From assembly GCA_016463455.1 (NCBI GenBank), contig JAEMRG010000012.1:1-16993 (forward strand): a DNA stretch of 16,993 nucleotides. The letters run 5' to 3'. The notes below the pieces were generated by a model, which did no database searches, was not told the origin of the DNA, and worked only from the letters and a program-made list of their open reading frames with translations. Below, one piece after another: positions 1 to 7,711 of this stretch (within the stretch, counting starts at the first letter, position 1; every line of letters starts with the position of its first letter). The position numbers and the translations under genes are program-made. The stretch comes from Rhodoferax sp. Its GTDB lineage: Bacteria; Pseudomonadota; Gammaproteobacteria; Burkholderiales; Burkholderiaceae_C.

Positions 1-163
1 TAGAAAGGTATTCCAAGAAGTCCTTGTAACGCTCTCCCACCATCCCTGCGTTTTCCGCAGGAACAACAGCAAAGATCAATTCAGTGGGGGCTGTCTGGGC
101 TTGGGCAGAGGCCACCAAGGCGCTTGAGGCGGCGAGGGCGAGGAGAACGCGGCGATTAAACAT
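1..163 (-). CDS. phnD: Phosphonate ABC transporter substrate-binding protein PhnD (N-terminal part, cut by window edge)
   Basis: Only the first 54 codons are inside the window. They encode a Sec signal peptide (MFNRR, then a Leu/Ala-rich core, probable cleavage after ASAQA near residue 22) and the start of the mature protein, with FAVVPAENAGMV followed by ERYKDFLEYLS. That PAEN...ERY...YL pattern is typical of PhnD periplasmic phosphonate-binding proteins. The ATG is preceded by AAGGA at 6 nt, a good ribosome-binding site. It follows phnC by 52 bp on the same strand, so it would deliver phosphonates to the transporter whose ATPase is PhnC. The permease gene phnE is expected to the left, outside the window. 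The family call is firm; ligand range cannot be read from this fragment. Confidence 0.9.
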   Translation of the reverse strand, partial: MFNRRVLLALAASSALVASAQAQTAPTELIFAVVPAENAGMVGERYKDFLEYLS

Positions 164-215
164 GAAAATTCCTTAAAAATAAACGAAGGGGAAGGGGGAA
201 CGCGAAATAAGGGCT

Positions 216-1037
216 TCAGGCGTGTCGCACAAAGGGCAGGACCACGCCAGGCGTGTCGCTTTGCGCCGCCGCGCCGGTGTGTGCCTCGGCGGCCTCAATG
301 CCGTAAAGGGTGTGCACCAAATCCTCGGTCAGCGCATGGGGCGTGCCATCAAAGACCACGCGTCCAGCCGACATGCCAACCAAGCGGTCACAGTAGTTGC
401 GCGCCACGTCCAGCGCATGAAGATTGCACAGGACGGTAATGCCCAGGTCTTTATTGATGCTGCGCAACGCGTCCATCACCAACTGGGTGTTGCGGGGGTC
501 CAGTGAGGCAATCGGTTCGTCGGCCAAAATGATTTGTGGCTCTTGAACCAGCGCGCGGCAGATGGCCACGCGCTGCTGCTGGCCACCAGAGAGTTGGTCG
601 CAGCGTTGGGCGGCAAAGTCGGCCATGCCAAAGCGGTCTAGGGCTTGCAAAGCGGCAAGCTTGTCAGCCTCGCTCCACAAGGTCAGCAAGGCGCGCCAGG
701 TCGGCACACTGGTCAGTCGCCCCATCAGCACATTGGTGAGTACATCCAAACGGCCAATCAGATTAAATTGCTGAAACACCATGGCACAGTTACGCCGCCA
801 TTCGCGCAAAGCCGGGCCTTGCAAATCAGTGACCACTGTTCCATCGTAGCTAACGCTGCCCGAGGAGGGTTCGTTCAGGCGGTTGATCATTCTTAGCAGC
901 GTGGACTTGCCCGCACCGGAGCGGCCAATCACCCCGACAAAACTGCCTGCATCGACGCTGAGGCTGACGCTGTCTACGGCAGTGTTGTTGCCAAAGCGCT
1001 TGCTAAGTTGGTGGATGGTGAGTTGCGCCTTGTTCAT
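216..1037 (-). CDS. phnC: Phosphonate ABC transporter ATP-binding protein PhnC
   Basis: This is a 273-residue ABC ATPase. It has Walker A GRSGAGKST at residues 38-46, the signature LSGGQQQRVAICRAL in the second half, and Walker B IILADEPIASLD. Full length matches PhnC proteins, which power PhnCDE uptake of phosphonates from the periplasm. Position next to phnD and downstream of the C-P lyase genes supports the transporter role over a generic ABC ATPase. The ATG at 1037 has no Shine-Dalgarno sequence: the 8 bases before it are GCGCCCCT, and a candidate Pho box and -10 element lie just upstream, which would put transcription start almost on the start codon. No alternative Met occurs before the Walker A motif, so this start is kept. 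Confidence 0.93.
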   Translation of the reverse strand: MNKAQLTIHQLSKRFGNNTAVDSVSLSVDAGSFVGVIGRSGAGKSTLLRMINRLNEPSSGSVSYDGTVVTDLQGPALREWRRNCAMVFQQFNLIGRLDVLTNVLMGRLTSVPTWRALLTLWSEADKLAALQALDRFGMADFAAQRCDQLSGGQQQRVAICRALVQEPQIILADEPIASLDPRNTQLVMDALRSINKDLGITVLCNLHALDVARNYCDRLVGMSAGRVVFDGTPHALTEDLVHTLYGIEAAEAHTGAAAQSDTPGVVLPFVRHA

Positions 1038-1045
1038 AGGGGCGC

Positions 1046-1079
1046 AGCATAGGTTTTGGATGTGTCAGAAAAATTACGG
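1046..1079 (-). promoter_or_regulatory. Candidate Pho box with -10 element upstream of phnC
   Basis: Read on the minus strand, 1079-1062 is CCGTAAT-TTTT-CTGACAC: two 7-mers separated by 4 T, as in the PhoB consensus CTGTCAT-(A/T)4-CTGTCAC, with 5/7 and 6/7 matches. Ten bases downstream is TATGCT (1051-1046), a 4/6 match to the -10 consensus. The same 10-base spacing between Pho box and -10 is seen at the E. coli phoA promoter. It lies in the 63-bp gap between phnM and phnC, the only gap between complete phn genes large enough for a promoter. This supports a phosphate-starvation promoter for phnCD(E) separate from the C-P lyase promoter. It was found by eye, without scoring against the genome background. 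Confidence 0.5.
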
Positions 1080-1100
1080 AATTCGCAAAAATACCTGTCG

Positions 1101-2270
1101 TTAAACCACCCGCACGCCGCCGCGCCAGACCGCCCGCACCACGGGTTGTTGACGGCCATCGTCCAGTGGCGTCATGCGCACTTGCACCAGATCGGCGCGC
1201 AGGCCTATGGCAATGGCGCCGCGGTCGTGCAAACCGATGGACTGGGCTGGGTTGCGGCTTACCATCGCCACCGCTGCGGGCAAGCTCAGGCCCGCCGTCT
1301 CGGTCAGGCGCACCGTGGCCGAAAGCAGACTGCCGGGCACATAGTCAGAGGAGACTATGTCCACCAGCCCTAAGCGGGCCAACTCAATGGCGGACACATT
1401 ACCCGAGTGCGAGCCCCCGCGCACCACATTAGGCCCGCCCATGATGGTGGCCATAGCGCGTGCTCGCGCGGCTTGCGCAGCGGCAACGGTGGTCGGGAAT
1501 TCGCACACCGTAGCGCCCTCGGCAAATGCTTGTTCCACATGCGCTACGGTGGTGTCGTCGTGGCTGGCCAGGGCAACGCCGTGTTGTTTGCAATAGTCGG
1601 TGAAGTAGCTTCGGTGGGGCTGTGCATAGCGGGCCTGGTGCTCTTTGGACAGGGAGACGCGCTCTTCAAACTTGGCCTGACTCCAGCCTTTTTTGCCGGT
1701 GAAGTAAATCCACGCGTGCTCAATATTTTCCCACTGCCTCTGGCCCGGGGTGTGGTCCATCAAAGAAATCATGCGCACCATGGGGTTGCCGATGAAGGGC
1801 GCAAACAAGTCCAAGGTGTTGGGCGCTGGAAGCTCGCAGCGCACATGCAGCAAATGCTCAGCGCGCAGCACACCGCGCCCAGAAAATTCAGCCAAACATT
1901 GCAGCACCGAAGTCCATTCACTGCCGCGTACGCTATCGGGGTCGGACTCGCCTACACCCAGGGCATCGAGCACGGTGGTGATGCCCGCAGCCGCAATCTC
2001 GGCGTCGTGCGCCAGCAGGGCTGGCGCGTCGTCCCAGCGCACTTTGGGGCGCGGCATCAGGTGGCGTTCAAAATTGTCGGTATGCACCTCCACCATCCCT
2101 GGCAAAAGGTAATCGCCCTCCAAGTCAATGGCGCCGGGCAGGGCGCTATGGCCTAAGTCCACCGAGGCGATGGTGCCGCTTTGGCACAGCAGGCTGCCAT
2201 GCACGACTTCGTCCGCCAGTACCAGGCGAGCGTTGCTAAAAAGAGTGGGGTGTGTACTTGGGCTGTTCAT
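1101..2270 (-). CDS. phnM: Alpha-D-ribose 1-methylphosphonate 5-triphosphate diphosphatase PhnM
   Basis: This amidohydrolase-superfamily enzyme of the C-P lyase pathway removes pyrophosphate from ribose 1-phosphonate 5-triphosphate, giving the 5-phosphate substrate of PhnJ. The 389-residue product (E. coli PhnM is about 378) has the strand-1 metal motif in MVEVHTDNFERH (His63 and Asp65), then HDDTTVAHVEQA, GGPNVVRGGSHSGNVSA and DIVSSDYVPGSLL, all typical of PhnM. The frame stays open upstream to 2564, but that extension overlaps phnL for nearly 300 bp and reads as low-complexity Arg/His-rich shadow sequence. The ATG at 2270 shares an ATGA overlap with the phnL stop, so expression is probably coupled. 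No clear Shine-Dalgarno sequence is visible, which fits coupling. Confidence 0.93.
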   Translation of the reverse strand: MNSPSTHPTLFSNARLVLADEVVHGSLLCQSGTIASVDLGHSALPGAIDLEGDYLLPGMVEVHTDNFERHLMPRPKVRWDDAPALLAHDAEIAAAGITTVLDALGVGESDPDSVRGSEWTSVLQCLAEFSGRGVLRAEHLLHVRCELPAPNTLDLFAPFIGNPMVRMISLMDHTPGQRQWENIEHAWIYFTGKKGWSQAKFEERVSLSKEHQARYAQPHRSYFTDYCKQHGVALASHDDTTVAHVEQAFAEGATVCEFPTTVAAAQAARARAMATIMGGPNVVRGGSHSGNVSAIELARLGLVDIVSSDYVPGSLLSATVRLTETAGLSLPAAVAMVSRNPAQSIGLHDRGAIAIGLRADLVQVRMTPLDDGRQQPVVRAVWRGGVRVV

Positions 2271-2995
2271 GGTGCGCTGGAGATGGGTTGCATGGCCACG
2301 GTGCGGCTGGCCACGGCTTGGGCCACCAGATTGTCGTGAAATATTCCGAGAATCCCCACCCCTTGGGCGCGCGCCTCGCAGATCAGGTCGATCACGGTTT
2401 GGGTGTTCTCGGGGTCGAGCGAGGCGGTGGGTTCGTCTAGCAGCAGTAGCGGGCGAGGTTTGATAAAGCTGCGCGCGATGTTGATGCGCTGCTGCTCGCC
2501 ACCCGAAAAAGTGGCTGGTGGGAGCTGCCATAGTGAAGGCGCAATGCGAAGGCGCGTAAGCCACTGCGCCGCCACTTCGCGCGCCTGCTCGGCGCTGTAG
2601 AGGCTCGCGCCACCTTCGAGCAAGGGTTCTGCCACGATATCAATCGCCGCGACACGCGGTATCACCCGCAAGAACTGGCTCACATAGCCCATGGTCTGGC
2701 TGCGCAGGTGCAGCACGGTACGGGCGTTGGCCTGGGTGATGTCAATTGCAGGGTCTTGGGCGTCGCGCACCCAAATGCGCCCGGCACTTGCGCGGTAATT
2801 GCCAAAAGCGAGTTTGAGAACCGTGCTCTTACCCATGCCAGAGGGACCACTCAGGCGTACGCATTCTCCGGGCATCAGCTGCAGGTCAAAGTCCTTGAGT
2901 ACCGGCAGCACGGTGTTGCTTTGCAGGTGCAAGACAAACTGCTTGCTGACTGCCTGCATGTGCAGCAGCGGCGTGGGGGAGGTGCTTGCGTTCAT
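2267..2995 (-). CDS. phnL: C-P lyase pathway ABC-type ATPase PhnL
   Basis: The 242-residue ABC-type ATPase has Walker A GPSGMGKST, signature FSGGEQQRINIARSF and Walker B LLLLDEPTASLD. PhnL is not a transporter subunit. With PhnG, PhnH and PhnI it is required to make ribose 1-methylphosphonate 5-triphosphate from ATP and methylphosphonate, and structural work shows PhnL/PhnK associating with the PhnGHIJ core. E. coli PhnL is 226 residues; the extra residues here are mostly N-terminal. It overlaps phnK upstream and phnM downstream by 4 bp each (ATGA). PhnL is distinguished from PhnK by its position and by its final GIFHDNLVAQAVASR segment. Confidence 0.92.
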   Translation of the reverse strand: MNASTSPTPLLHMQAVSKQFVLHLQSNTVLPVLKDFDLQLMPGECVRLSGPSGMGKSTVLKLAFGNYRASAGRIWVRDAQDPAIDITQANARTVLHLRSQTMGYVSQFLRVIPRVAAIDIVAEPLLEGGASLYSAEQAREVAAQWLTRLRIAPSLWQLPPATFSGGEQQRINIARSFIKPRPLLLLDEPTASLDPENTQTVIDLICEARAQGVGILGIFHDNLVAQAVASRTVAMQPISSAP

Positions 2996-3780
2996 GGCTG
3001 CAGTACGGATGACACCAAAAGCTGGGTGTAGGGATGCTGCGGGTCGTCCAGCACCTGGTCGGTCAGGCCGGTTTCTACTGCCATGCCGCCTTGCATGACC
3101 AGCATGCGTTGCGCCAGCAGACGCGCTACTGCCAGGTCGTGGGTGACGATGATGGCCGCCAGCCCCATTTGCCGGGTGAGCATACGCAGCATGTCTAGCA
3201 AGCGCGCTTGCACCGACACGTCTAGGCCGGAGGTCGGTTCGTCCATAAAAACCAGTCGCGGCTGGGTGATCAAGTTACGCGCGATTTGCAGGCGCTGGCG
3301 CATGCCACCGGAAAAGGTATCTGGCCGGTCGTCAATGCGGCTGGGGCTAATTTCAACCCGTTCCAGCCAGTCGGTAGCCTGGGCGCGCAATGTGCCGTAG
3401 TGGCGCTGTCCCAGTGCCATCAGGCGCTCGGCCACGTTGGCGCCGGCTGAGACGTTCATGCGCAGGCCGTCAGCCGCGTTTTGGTGCACAAAACCCCAGT
3501 CGGTGCGGGTTAGCATGCGCCGCTGGGCTTCCGTCATGGCGTAAATGTCTTGCAGATCACTGTCTTTGAGCGCAAATGCAACCTGGCCCGAAAGCGGTGT
3601 GTGGCGCGCGGCCACGGCATTGAGCAAGGTGCTTTTGCCCGAGCCTGACTCGCCTACGATGGCCAGCACTTCGCCCGGCCAAAGGTCAAAGGAAATGTCC
3701 CGCACCACGGTGCGTGTACCGTAGGCGCAACTCAGATGCCGCACTTGCATCAAGGGTGACAGCGCGTCCATGTGCTTCAT
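2992..3780 (-). CDS. phnK: C-P lyase complex ABC-type ATPase PhnK
   Basis: The 262-residue ABC ATPase has Walker A GESGSGKST, signature FSGGMRQRLQIARNL and Walker B LVFMDEPTSGLD, and ends in the oligopeptide-transporter-like segment DDPQHPYTQLLVSS. The relation to Dpp/Opp ATPases is known for PhnK, which binds the PhnGHIJ core through PhnJ rather than a permease. E. coli PhnK is about 252 residues. The start at 3780 overlaps the phnJ stop (ATGA), and its own stop overlaps the phnL start. A second ATG three codons in (3771) is possible, but the overlap favours the first. Confidence 0.93.
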   Translation of the reverse strand: MKHMDALSPLMQVRHLSCAYGTRTVVRDISFDLWPGEVLAIVGESGSGKSTLLNAVAARHTPLSGQVAFALKDSDLQDIYAMTEAQRRMLTRTDWGFVHQNAADGLRMNVSAGANVAERLMALGQRHYGTLRAQATDWLERVEISPSRIDDRPDTFSGGMRQRLQIARNLITQPRLVFMDEPTSGLDVSVQARLLDMLRMLTRQMGLAAIIVTHDLAVARLLAQRMLVMQGGMAVETGLTDQVLDDPQHPYTQLLVSSVLQP

Positions 3781-4694
3781 ACGCCTGCCACCCCATTGCC
3801 CGAATCGCTGGGCGCTACCAAGGAGGCGGCCTGCCGTTTGCCGCAGTAGTCGCTGTCCGAACAGGCAAACATGCGTCCGCCTTGGTCGTCCATCAGCACT
3901 TCGTCTAGGAAGCTTTCACGCGATCCGCACAGTTCGCAGGCCTGGTCCCAACGCTGTACTTCAAACGGGTGGTCTTCAAAGCCCAGGCTCTCGACCGGCG
4001 TGTAGGGCGGCACCGCGTAAATGCGCTTTTCCCGGCCGGCGCCAAATAGCTGCAAGGCGGGGTTCAGATGCATCTTGGGGTTGTCAAACTTGGGGATCGG
4101 CGAGGGCGACATGATGTAGCGGCCGTTCACCAAGACCGGATAGTCATAGGTGGTGGCGATATGGCCGTAGTGCGCCAAGTCTTCAAACAGGTTCACATGC
4201 ATCAAGCCGTACTCTTGCAAGGCGTGCAATTTGCGCGTTTCGAACTCGCGCGGCTCTAGGTGCTGCATAGGCTCGGGCACTGGCACCTGATAGACCAATA
4301 TTTGGCCTTCGCGCAAGGGAGTCTCCGGAATGCGGTGGCGGGTCTGAATAATGCTGGCGGCCAGGGTGTCTGTGCTTACTTGCACGCCGGTAGTGCGCTG
4401 GAAAAACCGCCGGATGTTGACCGCATTGACCGTGTCGTCCGAGCCCTGGTCTATCACTTTGAGCACATCCTGGGGCCCGATCACCGAGGCCGTCACCTGA
4501 ATACCCCCCGTGCCCCAACCGTAGGGCAATGGCATTTCGCGCGAGCCAAAGGGCACTTGGTAGCCTGGGATAGCCACTGCTTTGAGGATTGCGCGGCGAA
4601 TCATGCGCTTGGTACGCTCGTCCAGATAGGCAAAATTGATATGCGGGTCGCGCATCACGCCCAAGGGCTGGGCCTGGACTTCAGTCGGCTGCAT
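3777..4694 (-). CDS. phnJ: Alpha-D-ribose 1-methylphosphonate 5-phosphate C-P lyase PhnJ
   Basis: PhnJ is the radical-SAM enzyme that breaks the carbon-phosphorus bond, releasing the alkane and 5-phosphoribosyl 1,2-cyclic phosphate. The sequence has the full C-X2-C-X21-C-X5-C array: Cys253, Cys256 and Cys278 match the 4Fe-4S ligands (241, 244, 266 in E. coli) and Cys284 matches the thiyl-radical Cys272. Gly44 in AVAIPGYQVP matches the catalytic Gly32. The N-terminal half is almost identical to the E. coli protein from FAYLDE onward. The frame extends to a TTG at 4715, but the ATG at 4694 has AGGGA at 7 nt and gives 305 residues, so it is chosen. It overlaps phnI by 14 bp. The enzyme looks intact. 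Confidence 0.96.
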   Translation of the reverse strand: MQPTEVQAQPLGVMRDPHINFAYLDERTKRMIRRAILKAVAIPGYQVPFGSREMPLPYGWGTGGIQVTASVIGPQDVLKVIDQGSDDTVNAVNIRRFFQRTTGVQVSTDTLAASIIQTRHRIPETPLREGQILVYQVPVPEPMQHLEPREFETRKLHALQEYGLMHVNLFEDLAHYGHIATTYDYPVLVNGRYIMSPSPIPKFDNPKMHLNPALQLFGAGREKRIYAVPPYTPVESLGFEDHPFEVQRWDQACELCGSRESFLDEVLMDDQGGRMFACSDSDYCGKRQAASLVAPSDSGNGVAGV

Positions 4695-5775
4695 CGGTAG
4701 GTCCCTGGTTGGCAAAGGCCTGGCGCATCTTGCGCACCAGATCGAGCTCGGACTGGAAGTCCACGTAGTGCGGCAGCTTTAAGTGCTGTACAAAGCCCGA
4801 GCTCTCCAGGCTGTCACTGTGAGACAGTACAAACTCTTGCATCTGCGCCGGCGAGGTCACGGCTTCGCCCAAATCTTCTGCCCGTAATGCGCGGTCTACC
4901 AAGCTCATGGCCATGGCTTTGCGTTCGCTGTGGCCAAAGGCCAGGCCATAGCCACGCGTGAATTGCGGCGGCTGCGTTTGGCTGCCTTGAAACTGGTTGA
5001 TCATCTGGCACTCGGTCAGCGGCAGGTCGCCGATAGAAATGCTAAAGCCCAGTTCTTCGGGGGTAATGCACAGCTCAACCGTGCCAAAGCGGATCTCGCC
5101 CACGAAGGGGTGGGTTTCTGAGTAGCCGCGCTGGGTGGAGTAGGCCATCGCCAGCAAAAAGCCTTCGTCGGCGCGCGCCAAATTTTGCAGGCGAGCCGAG
5201 CGGTCTGCCGGAAAGCGCAATGGCTGGCGCGTCAGGTCAAACGGGTCGGGGTCTCCGGCCGGTGGTTCCTGGGTTTCCAGTAGGCTTTCGTGGTGCAGCA
5301 AGTCCACCACGCGCGGTGTGGCTTCGGTGCTGGGGGTTTCAAGACGCGCAGAGGCCAGGGTGTGGCCGCTTGCCAGTAGGCTGAAATCGAGCAGGCGCTG
5401 GGTGTAATCATAGGTCGGGCCAAGCACCTGGCCGCCAGGCAGGTCTTTAAAAGCAGCGGATATGCGCCGCGCAATCTGCATTTTTCCGGTATCTACGGGC
5501 TCGGTATAACCCAGACGCGGCAGGGTGGCGCGGTAGGCGCGTAGCAAAAATATGGCTTCGACCAAATCACCCGCGCTTTGCTTGATGGCCAGCGCAGCCA
5601 GTTGCGGGTCGTAGACCGAGCCCTCGGTCATTACCCGATCCACACCCAAACGCAATTGCTGGCAAATTTGTGCAACGCTGAGTTCCGCAACGGCTGGGTC
5701 GCCCCGGCGTTCCTGGGCCAGCAAGTCATAGCTGGCCAAAATAGCAGATTCGCCTCCTTTGACGGCAACGTACAT
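4681..5775 (-). CDS. phnI: C-P lyase complex core subunit PhnI
   Basis: PhnI carries the nucleosidase activity of the C-P lyase core: with PhnG, H and L it displaces adenine from ATP with the phosphonate. The 364-residue protein (E. coli 354) opens MYVAVKGGESAI and has ELSVAQI, VDRVMTEG, EAIFLLRAYR, ISAAFKDLPGGQ and LGPTYDYTQRLLDF, which match E. coli PhnI closely. His331 and His336 in the FVQHLKLPHYVDF segment correspond to the conserved C-terminal histidine pair placed near the PhnJ interface in the E. coli complex. The ATG follows GGAGAG at 7 nt and starts 3 bp after the phnH stop. The end overlaps phnJ. Confidence 0.95.
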   Translation of the reverse strand: MYVAVKGGESAILASYDLLAQERRGDPAVAELSVAQICQQLRLGVDRVMTEGSVYDPQLAALAIKQSAGDLVEAIFLLRAYRATLPRLGYTEPVDTGKMQIARRISAAFKDLPGGQVLGPTYDYTQRLLDFSLLASGHTLASARLETPSTEATPRVVDLLHHESLLETQEPPAGDPDPFDLTRQPLRFPADRSARLQNLARADEGFLLAMAYSTQRGYSETHPFVGEIRFGTVELCITPEELGFSISIGDLPLTECQMINQFQGSQTQPPQFTRGYGLAFGHSERKAMAMSLVDRALRAEDLGEAVTSPAQMQEFVLSHSDSLESSGFVQHLKLPHYVDFQSELDLVRKMRQAFANQGPTDAAD

Positions 5776-5778
5776 GGC

Positions 5779-6396
5779 TTAGCTCTCCAACTGGGTGGTA
5801 CGTGGCAGGCCCACCAAGGACAGGCCATGGGTGAACAAAAAGTCCAGGCCGCAAGGAAAGTGCGCTTGCTCGGCCCGCCGCTGGGAACAAAAGTCCGGGG
5901 AAAGACCACCCACGTGCAATTGCGTGCTGCCTTCAATACCCGGCCCGCTCAGGGTCCAGCCAGAACCTTGGGCTTGCAAACTGTCTACTTGTATGACACA
6001 GGTGGCGGACAGGTCGGGGTATTCGGCGCTGCCTTGCGAGAAACGGGCCAAAAGCGGCAATTCGGCGGCTTGCGCCACCCAGGCAAAGTCAGCCTGCGCG
6101 GGGTCTTGCACAATCGAGCAGCCGGTGTGGAAGCGCAGCCAGGCCGCCGCGTCGCTGTGGCTAAAGCCGCCAGAGAGCCAGAGTTTGCAATCTTGGTCAA
6201 GCAAAGCCAGCAGCAAGGCCGCTGCCGCTGGGTGCGCACCGCGGGGTGTTTGCATGTTTTTTAAGGGCCCCGACGCGTCAAGCACCGCAATGCGCCCGGG
6301 CAAAGAGAGCGCGTCTAGTGCATGGCGAAACACGCTTTGGCTGCACAGCGCGGGATCGGCAAAGCCGTGTCCTAGCTCATTGAGTTGCGCTTGCAT
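5779..6396 (-). CDS. phnH: C-P lyase complex subunit PhnH
   Basis: The 205-residue protein fits PhnH (E. coli 194 residues). Diagnostic stretches are FADPALCSQSVFRHALDAL and LSLPGRIAVL near the N-terminus, AAAALLLALLDQD in the middle and CGLDFLFTHGLSLVGLPRTT at the C-terminus. PhnH is a structural subunit of the cytoplasmic PhnGHIJ core and is needed for coupling phosphonate to ATP-derived ribose. The start codon shares one base with the phnG stop (TGATG), and the stop is 3 bp before phnI. No strong ribosome-binding site precedes it, so coupling to phnG is likely. Confidence 0.93.
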   Translation of the reverse strand: MQAQLNELGHGFADPALCSQSVFRHALDALSLPGRIAVLDASGPLKNMQTPRGAHPAAAALLLALLDQDCKLWLSGGFSHSDAAAWLRFHTGCSIVQDPAQADFAWVAQAAELPLLARFSQGSAEYPDLSATCVIQVDSLQAQGSGWTLSGPGIEGSTQLHVGGLSPDFCSQRRAEQAHFPCGLDFLFTHGLSLVGLPRTTQLES

Positions 6397-6920
6397 CAGA
6401 AGGTACTTTCTTGGCCCTGGCCATCGCCGGCTTCGCGCGCCACGGTAAAAAACTCAACCCGCGTAGCCTGGGCTTGGGCGTTTTTTTGCTGGGCTTGGGC
6501 GTTGAGCATTTGGTGCAAGGGTTGCACCAGCAGACGGTCCCAGTGGGCATGCAAGGCAGGATCTTGCAACAAGGCGTCGGCCAGCGCGGCCAATTGTGCA
6601 TGCCGGTGCGAGCTACCCATCACATAAGCGACACCCACCTGCTGGCAAGCAGTGCGGGCTGGATCTGGCTTGAGCACGCAGCGGGTCACGCTGACTTCCC
6701 CCAGGTTAAAGCGCTGCCCGCTACCGCCGGCGCGCGCTTGCACCATCATCAGGCCAGTCTCCGCGGGCCGCAGCCATTGCAGATCGCCTTCGCATTGGGC
6801 GGCTAAATGGGTTTCTAGCCAAGGCAGCGGGGCACGTGCCAACAATGCCATCCAGATCGATCGGGCCGCCGGGCCCGAGGGCTTGGCATCGGTGGCGGGG
6901 GCGTAATGGGTGTGCAACAT
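6396..6920 (-). CDS. phnG: C-P lyase complex subunit PhnG (first gene of the unit)
   Basis: The 174-residue protein matches PhnG (E. coli 150 residues) through RPAETGLMMVQARAGGSGQRFNLGE, VTRCVL, YVMGSSHRHAQLAALADALLQD and the C-terminal RVEFFTVAREAG. PhnG is part of the PhnGHIJ core that transfers phosphonate onto ATP. The extra length is an N-terminal leader of about 20 residues and an Ala/Gln-rich insert before the last motif. The ATG is 77 bp from the start of the divergent DUF1045 gene; the nearest AAGG is 11 nt upstream, a weak ribosome-binding site. Unlike E. coli, no phnF regulator precedes it. Confidence 0.93.
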   Translation of the reverse strand: MLHTHYAPATDAKPSGPAARSIWMALLARAPLPWLETHLAAQCEGDLQWLRPAETGLMMVQARAGGSGQRFNLGEVSVTRCVLKPDPARTACQQVGVAYVMGSSHRHAQLAALADALLQDPALHAHWDRLLVQPLHQMLNAQAQQKNAQAQATRVEFFTVAREAGDGQGQESTF

Positions 6921-6997
6921 GGATGGGTTAGCCTTGGAGGCCGGAACTTTAAGACTTTCTTGTTTCTTTTTTGTGACTCTACGCGCCGCTACTTAGC
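6921..6997. promoter_or_regulatory. Divergent promoter region between phnG and the DUF1045 gene
   Basis: These 77 bp separate two divergent start codons, so they must hold the control of both the phnG-M unit and the DUF1045-phnN unit unless transcription enters from farther away. The middle is A/T-rich (a pyrimidine-rich run on the plus strand around 6954-6972). I found no convincing Pho box: the best plus-strand attempt, TTGTTTC-TTTT-TTGTGAC, matches only about 8 of 14 positions. I found no clear PhnF-type palindrome and no strong -35/-10 pair. The regulatory role is inferred from gene layout. Confidence 0.5.
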
Positions 6998-7711
6998 ATG
7001 AATGATATTGCCGCCTACCGCCATGCCGCCTATTTTGCCCCGGCGCCCGAAAGTGCTGCTTGGCTTTTGGGCGCCCAATGGCTGGGCCGTTGCCCCCTCG
7101 GCGGAAAAAATTTAGCCCAGCCCGTGCCCGATTATTGGAAGCCCTCATTTTTTGCGCAGATCACGCGCGAACCCAGGCGCTACGGCTGGCACGCCACCTT
7201 AAAAGCGCCTTTTGTACTAGAGAGCGGCTACACCCAGTCGGACTTGCAAGCACGTTTTGCCTCAGTCGCGGCAAGCTTCCATCAGGGGTTCAAGCTGGAG
7301 ATGGAAGTAGCCCAGGTGGGCAATTTCCTGGCTTTGGTGCTCCGGCAGCCTTGCCAGCCTTTGCAAGATGTGGCGCGGGCGTGCGTGGAGCAGCTGCATG
7401 CTTGCGCTTCGGCTTTGCCGCCTAGCGAGGTAGCGCGCCGAAGCCGGGGCGGTTTGTCCCCGCGCCAGCAAGCGATGTTGGCGCAATGGGGCTACCCCTA
7501 TGTTTTGGAAGACTTTGTTTTTCACATGACGCTGACTGGCCCTTTGGATGGCCTATCGGCCGTACAAATAGAGCAGTTGGCTGGACAGGCGCGCAATTGG
7601 TTTGCGCCCTTGTTGGAGCAAGGCCTGTGGGTGGATGCCGTGTCTTGGTTCTGCGAAGCGCAGGCCGGCGCAGATTTTCACTTTGTAGAGCGCTTTGGGT
7701 TTGCGTCATGA
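6998..7711 (+). CDS. DUF1045 family phosphonate-metabolism protein, 2H phosphoesterase-like
   Basis: The 237-residue protein belongs to the DUF1045 family found in phn loci. It has two H-x-T motifs in the right layout for the 2H phosphoesterase superfamily: His65/Thr67 in WHATLKAPF and His176/Thr178 in FHMTLTGPL. Proteins of this superfamily hydrolyse cyclic phosphates such as 2',3'-cyclic or ADP-ribose 1'',2''-cyclic phosphate. It overlaps phnN by 4 bp (ATGA), so the two are co-translated. The C-P lyase product is a ribose 1,2-cyclic phosphate, normally opened by PhnP before PhnN acts. PhnP is absent here, so this protein may take that role; this is inference. No strong ribosome-binding site precedes the ATG. 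Confidence 0.85.
   Translation: MNDIAAYRHAAYFAPAPESAAWLLGAQWLGRCPLGGKNLAQPVPDYWKPSFFAQITREPRRYGWHATLKAPFVLESGYTQSDLQARFASVAASFHQGFKLEMEVAQVGNFLALVLRQPCQPLQDVARACVEQLHACASALPPSEVARRSRGGLSPRQQAMLAQWGYPYVLEDFVFHMTLTGPLDGLSAVQIEQLAGQARNWFAPLLEQGLWVDAVSWFCEAQAGADFHFVERFGFAS

Noticed and set aside
1407..2156. A 249-codon open frame on the plus strand
   Set aside because: It lies wholly inside phnM on the opposite strand, has no recognisable domain, and reads as a GC-rich antisense shadow.
2271..2564. A 98-residue N-terminal extension of PhnM
   Set aside because: It would overlap phnL for nearly 300 bp, is Arg/His-rich low-quality sequence, and the ATG at 2270 overlaps the phnL stop as expected for the operon.
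4695..4715. TTG start of PhnJ
   Set aside because: The ATG seven codons later has a good ribosome-binding site (AGGGA, 7 nt) and fits family length better.
5578..6448. Plus-strand open frames of 217-228 codons
   Set aside because: They are antisense to phnI, phnH and phnG, whose products are clearly recognised, and they show no domain.
6945..6975. Pho box upstream of phnG or the DUF1045 gene
   Set aside because: The best alignment matches only about 8 of 14 consensus positions, and no -10 element sits at the right spacing.
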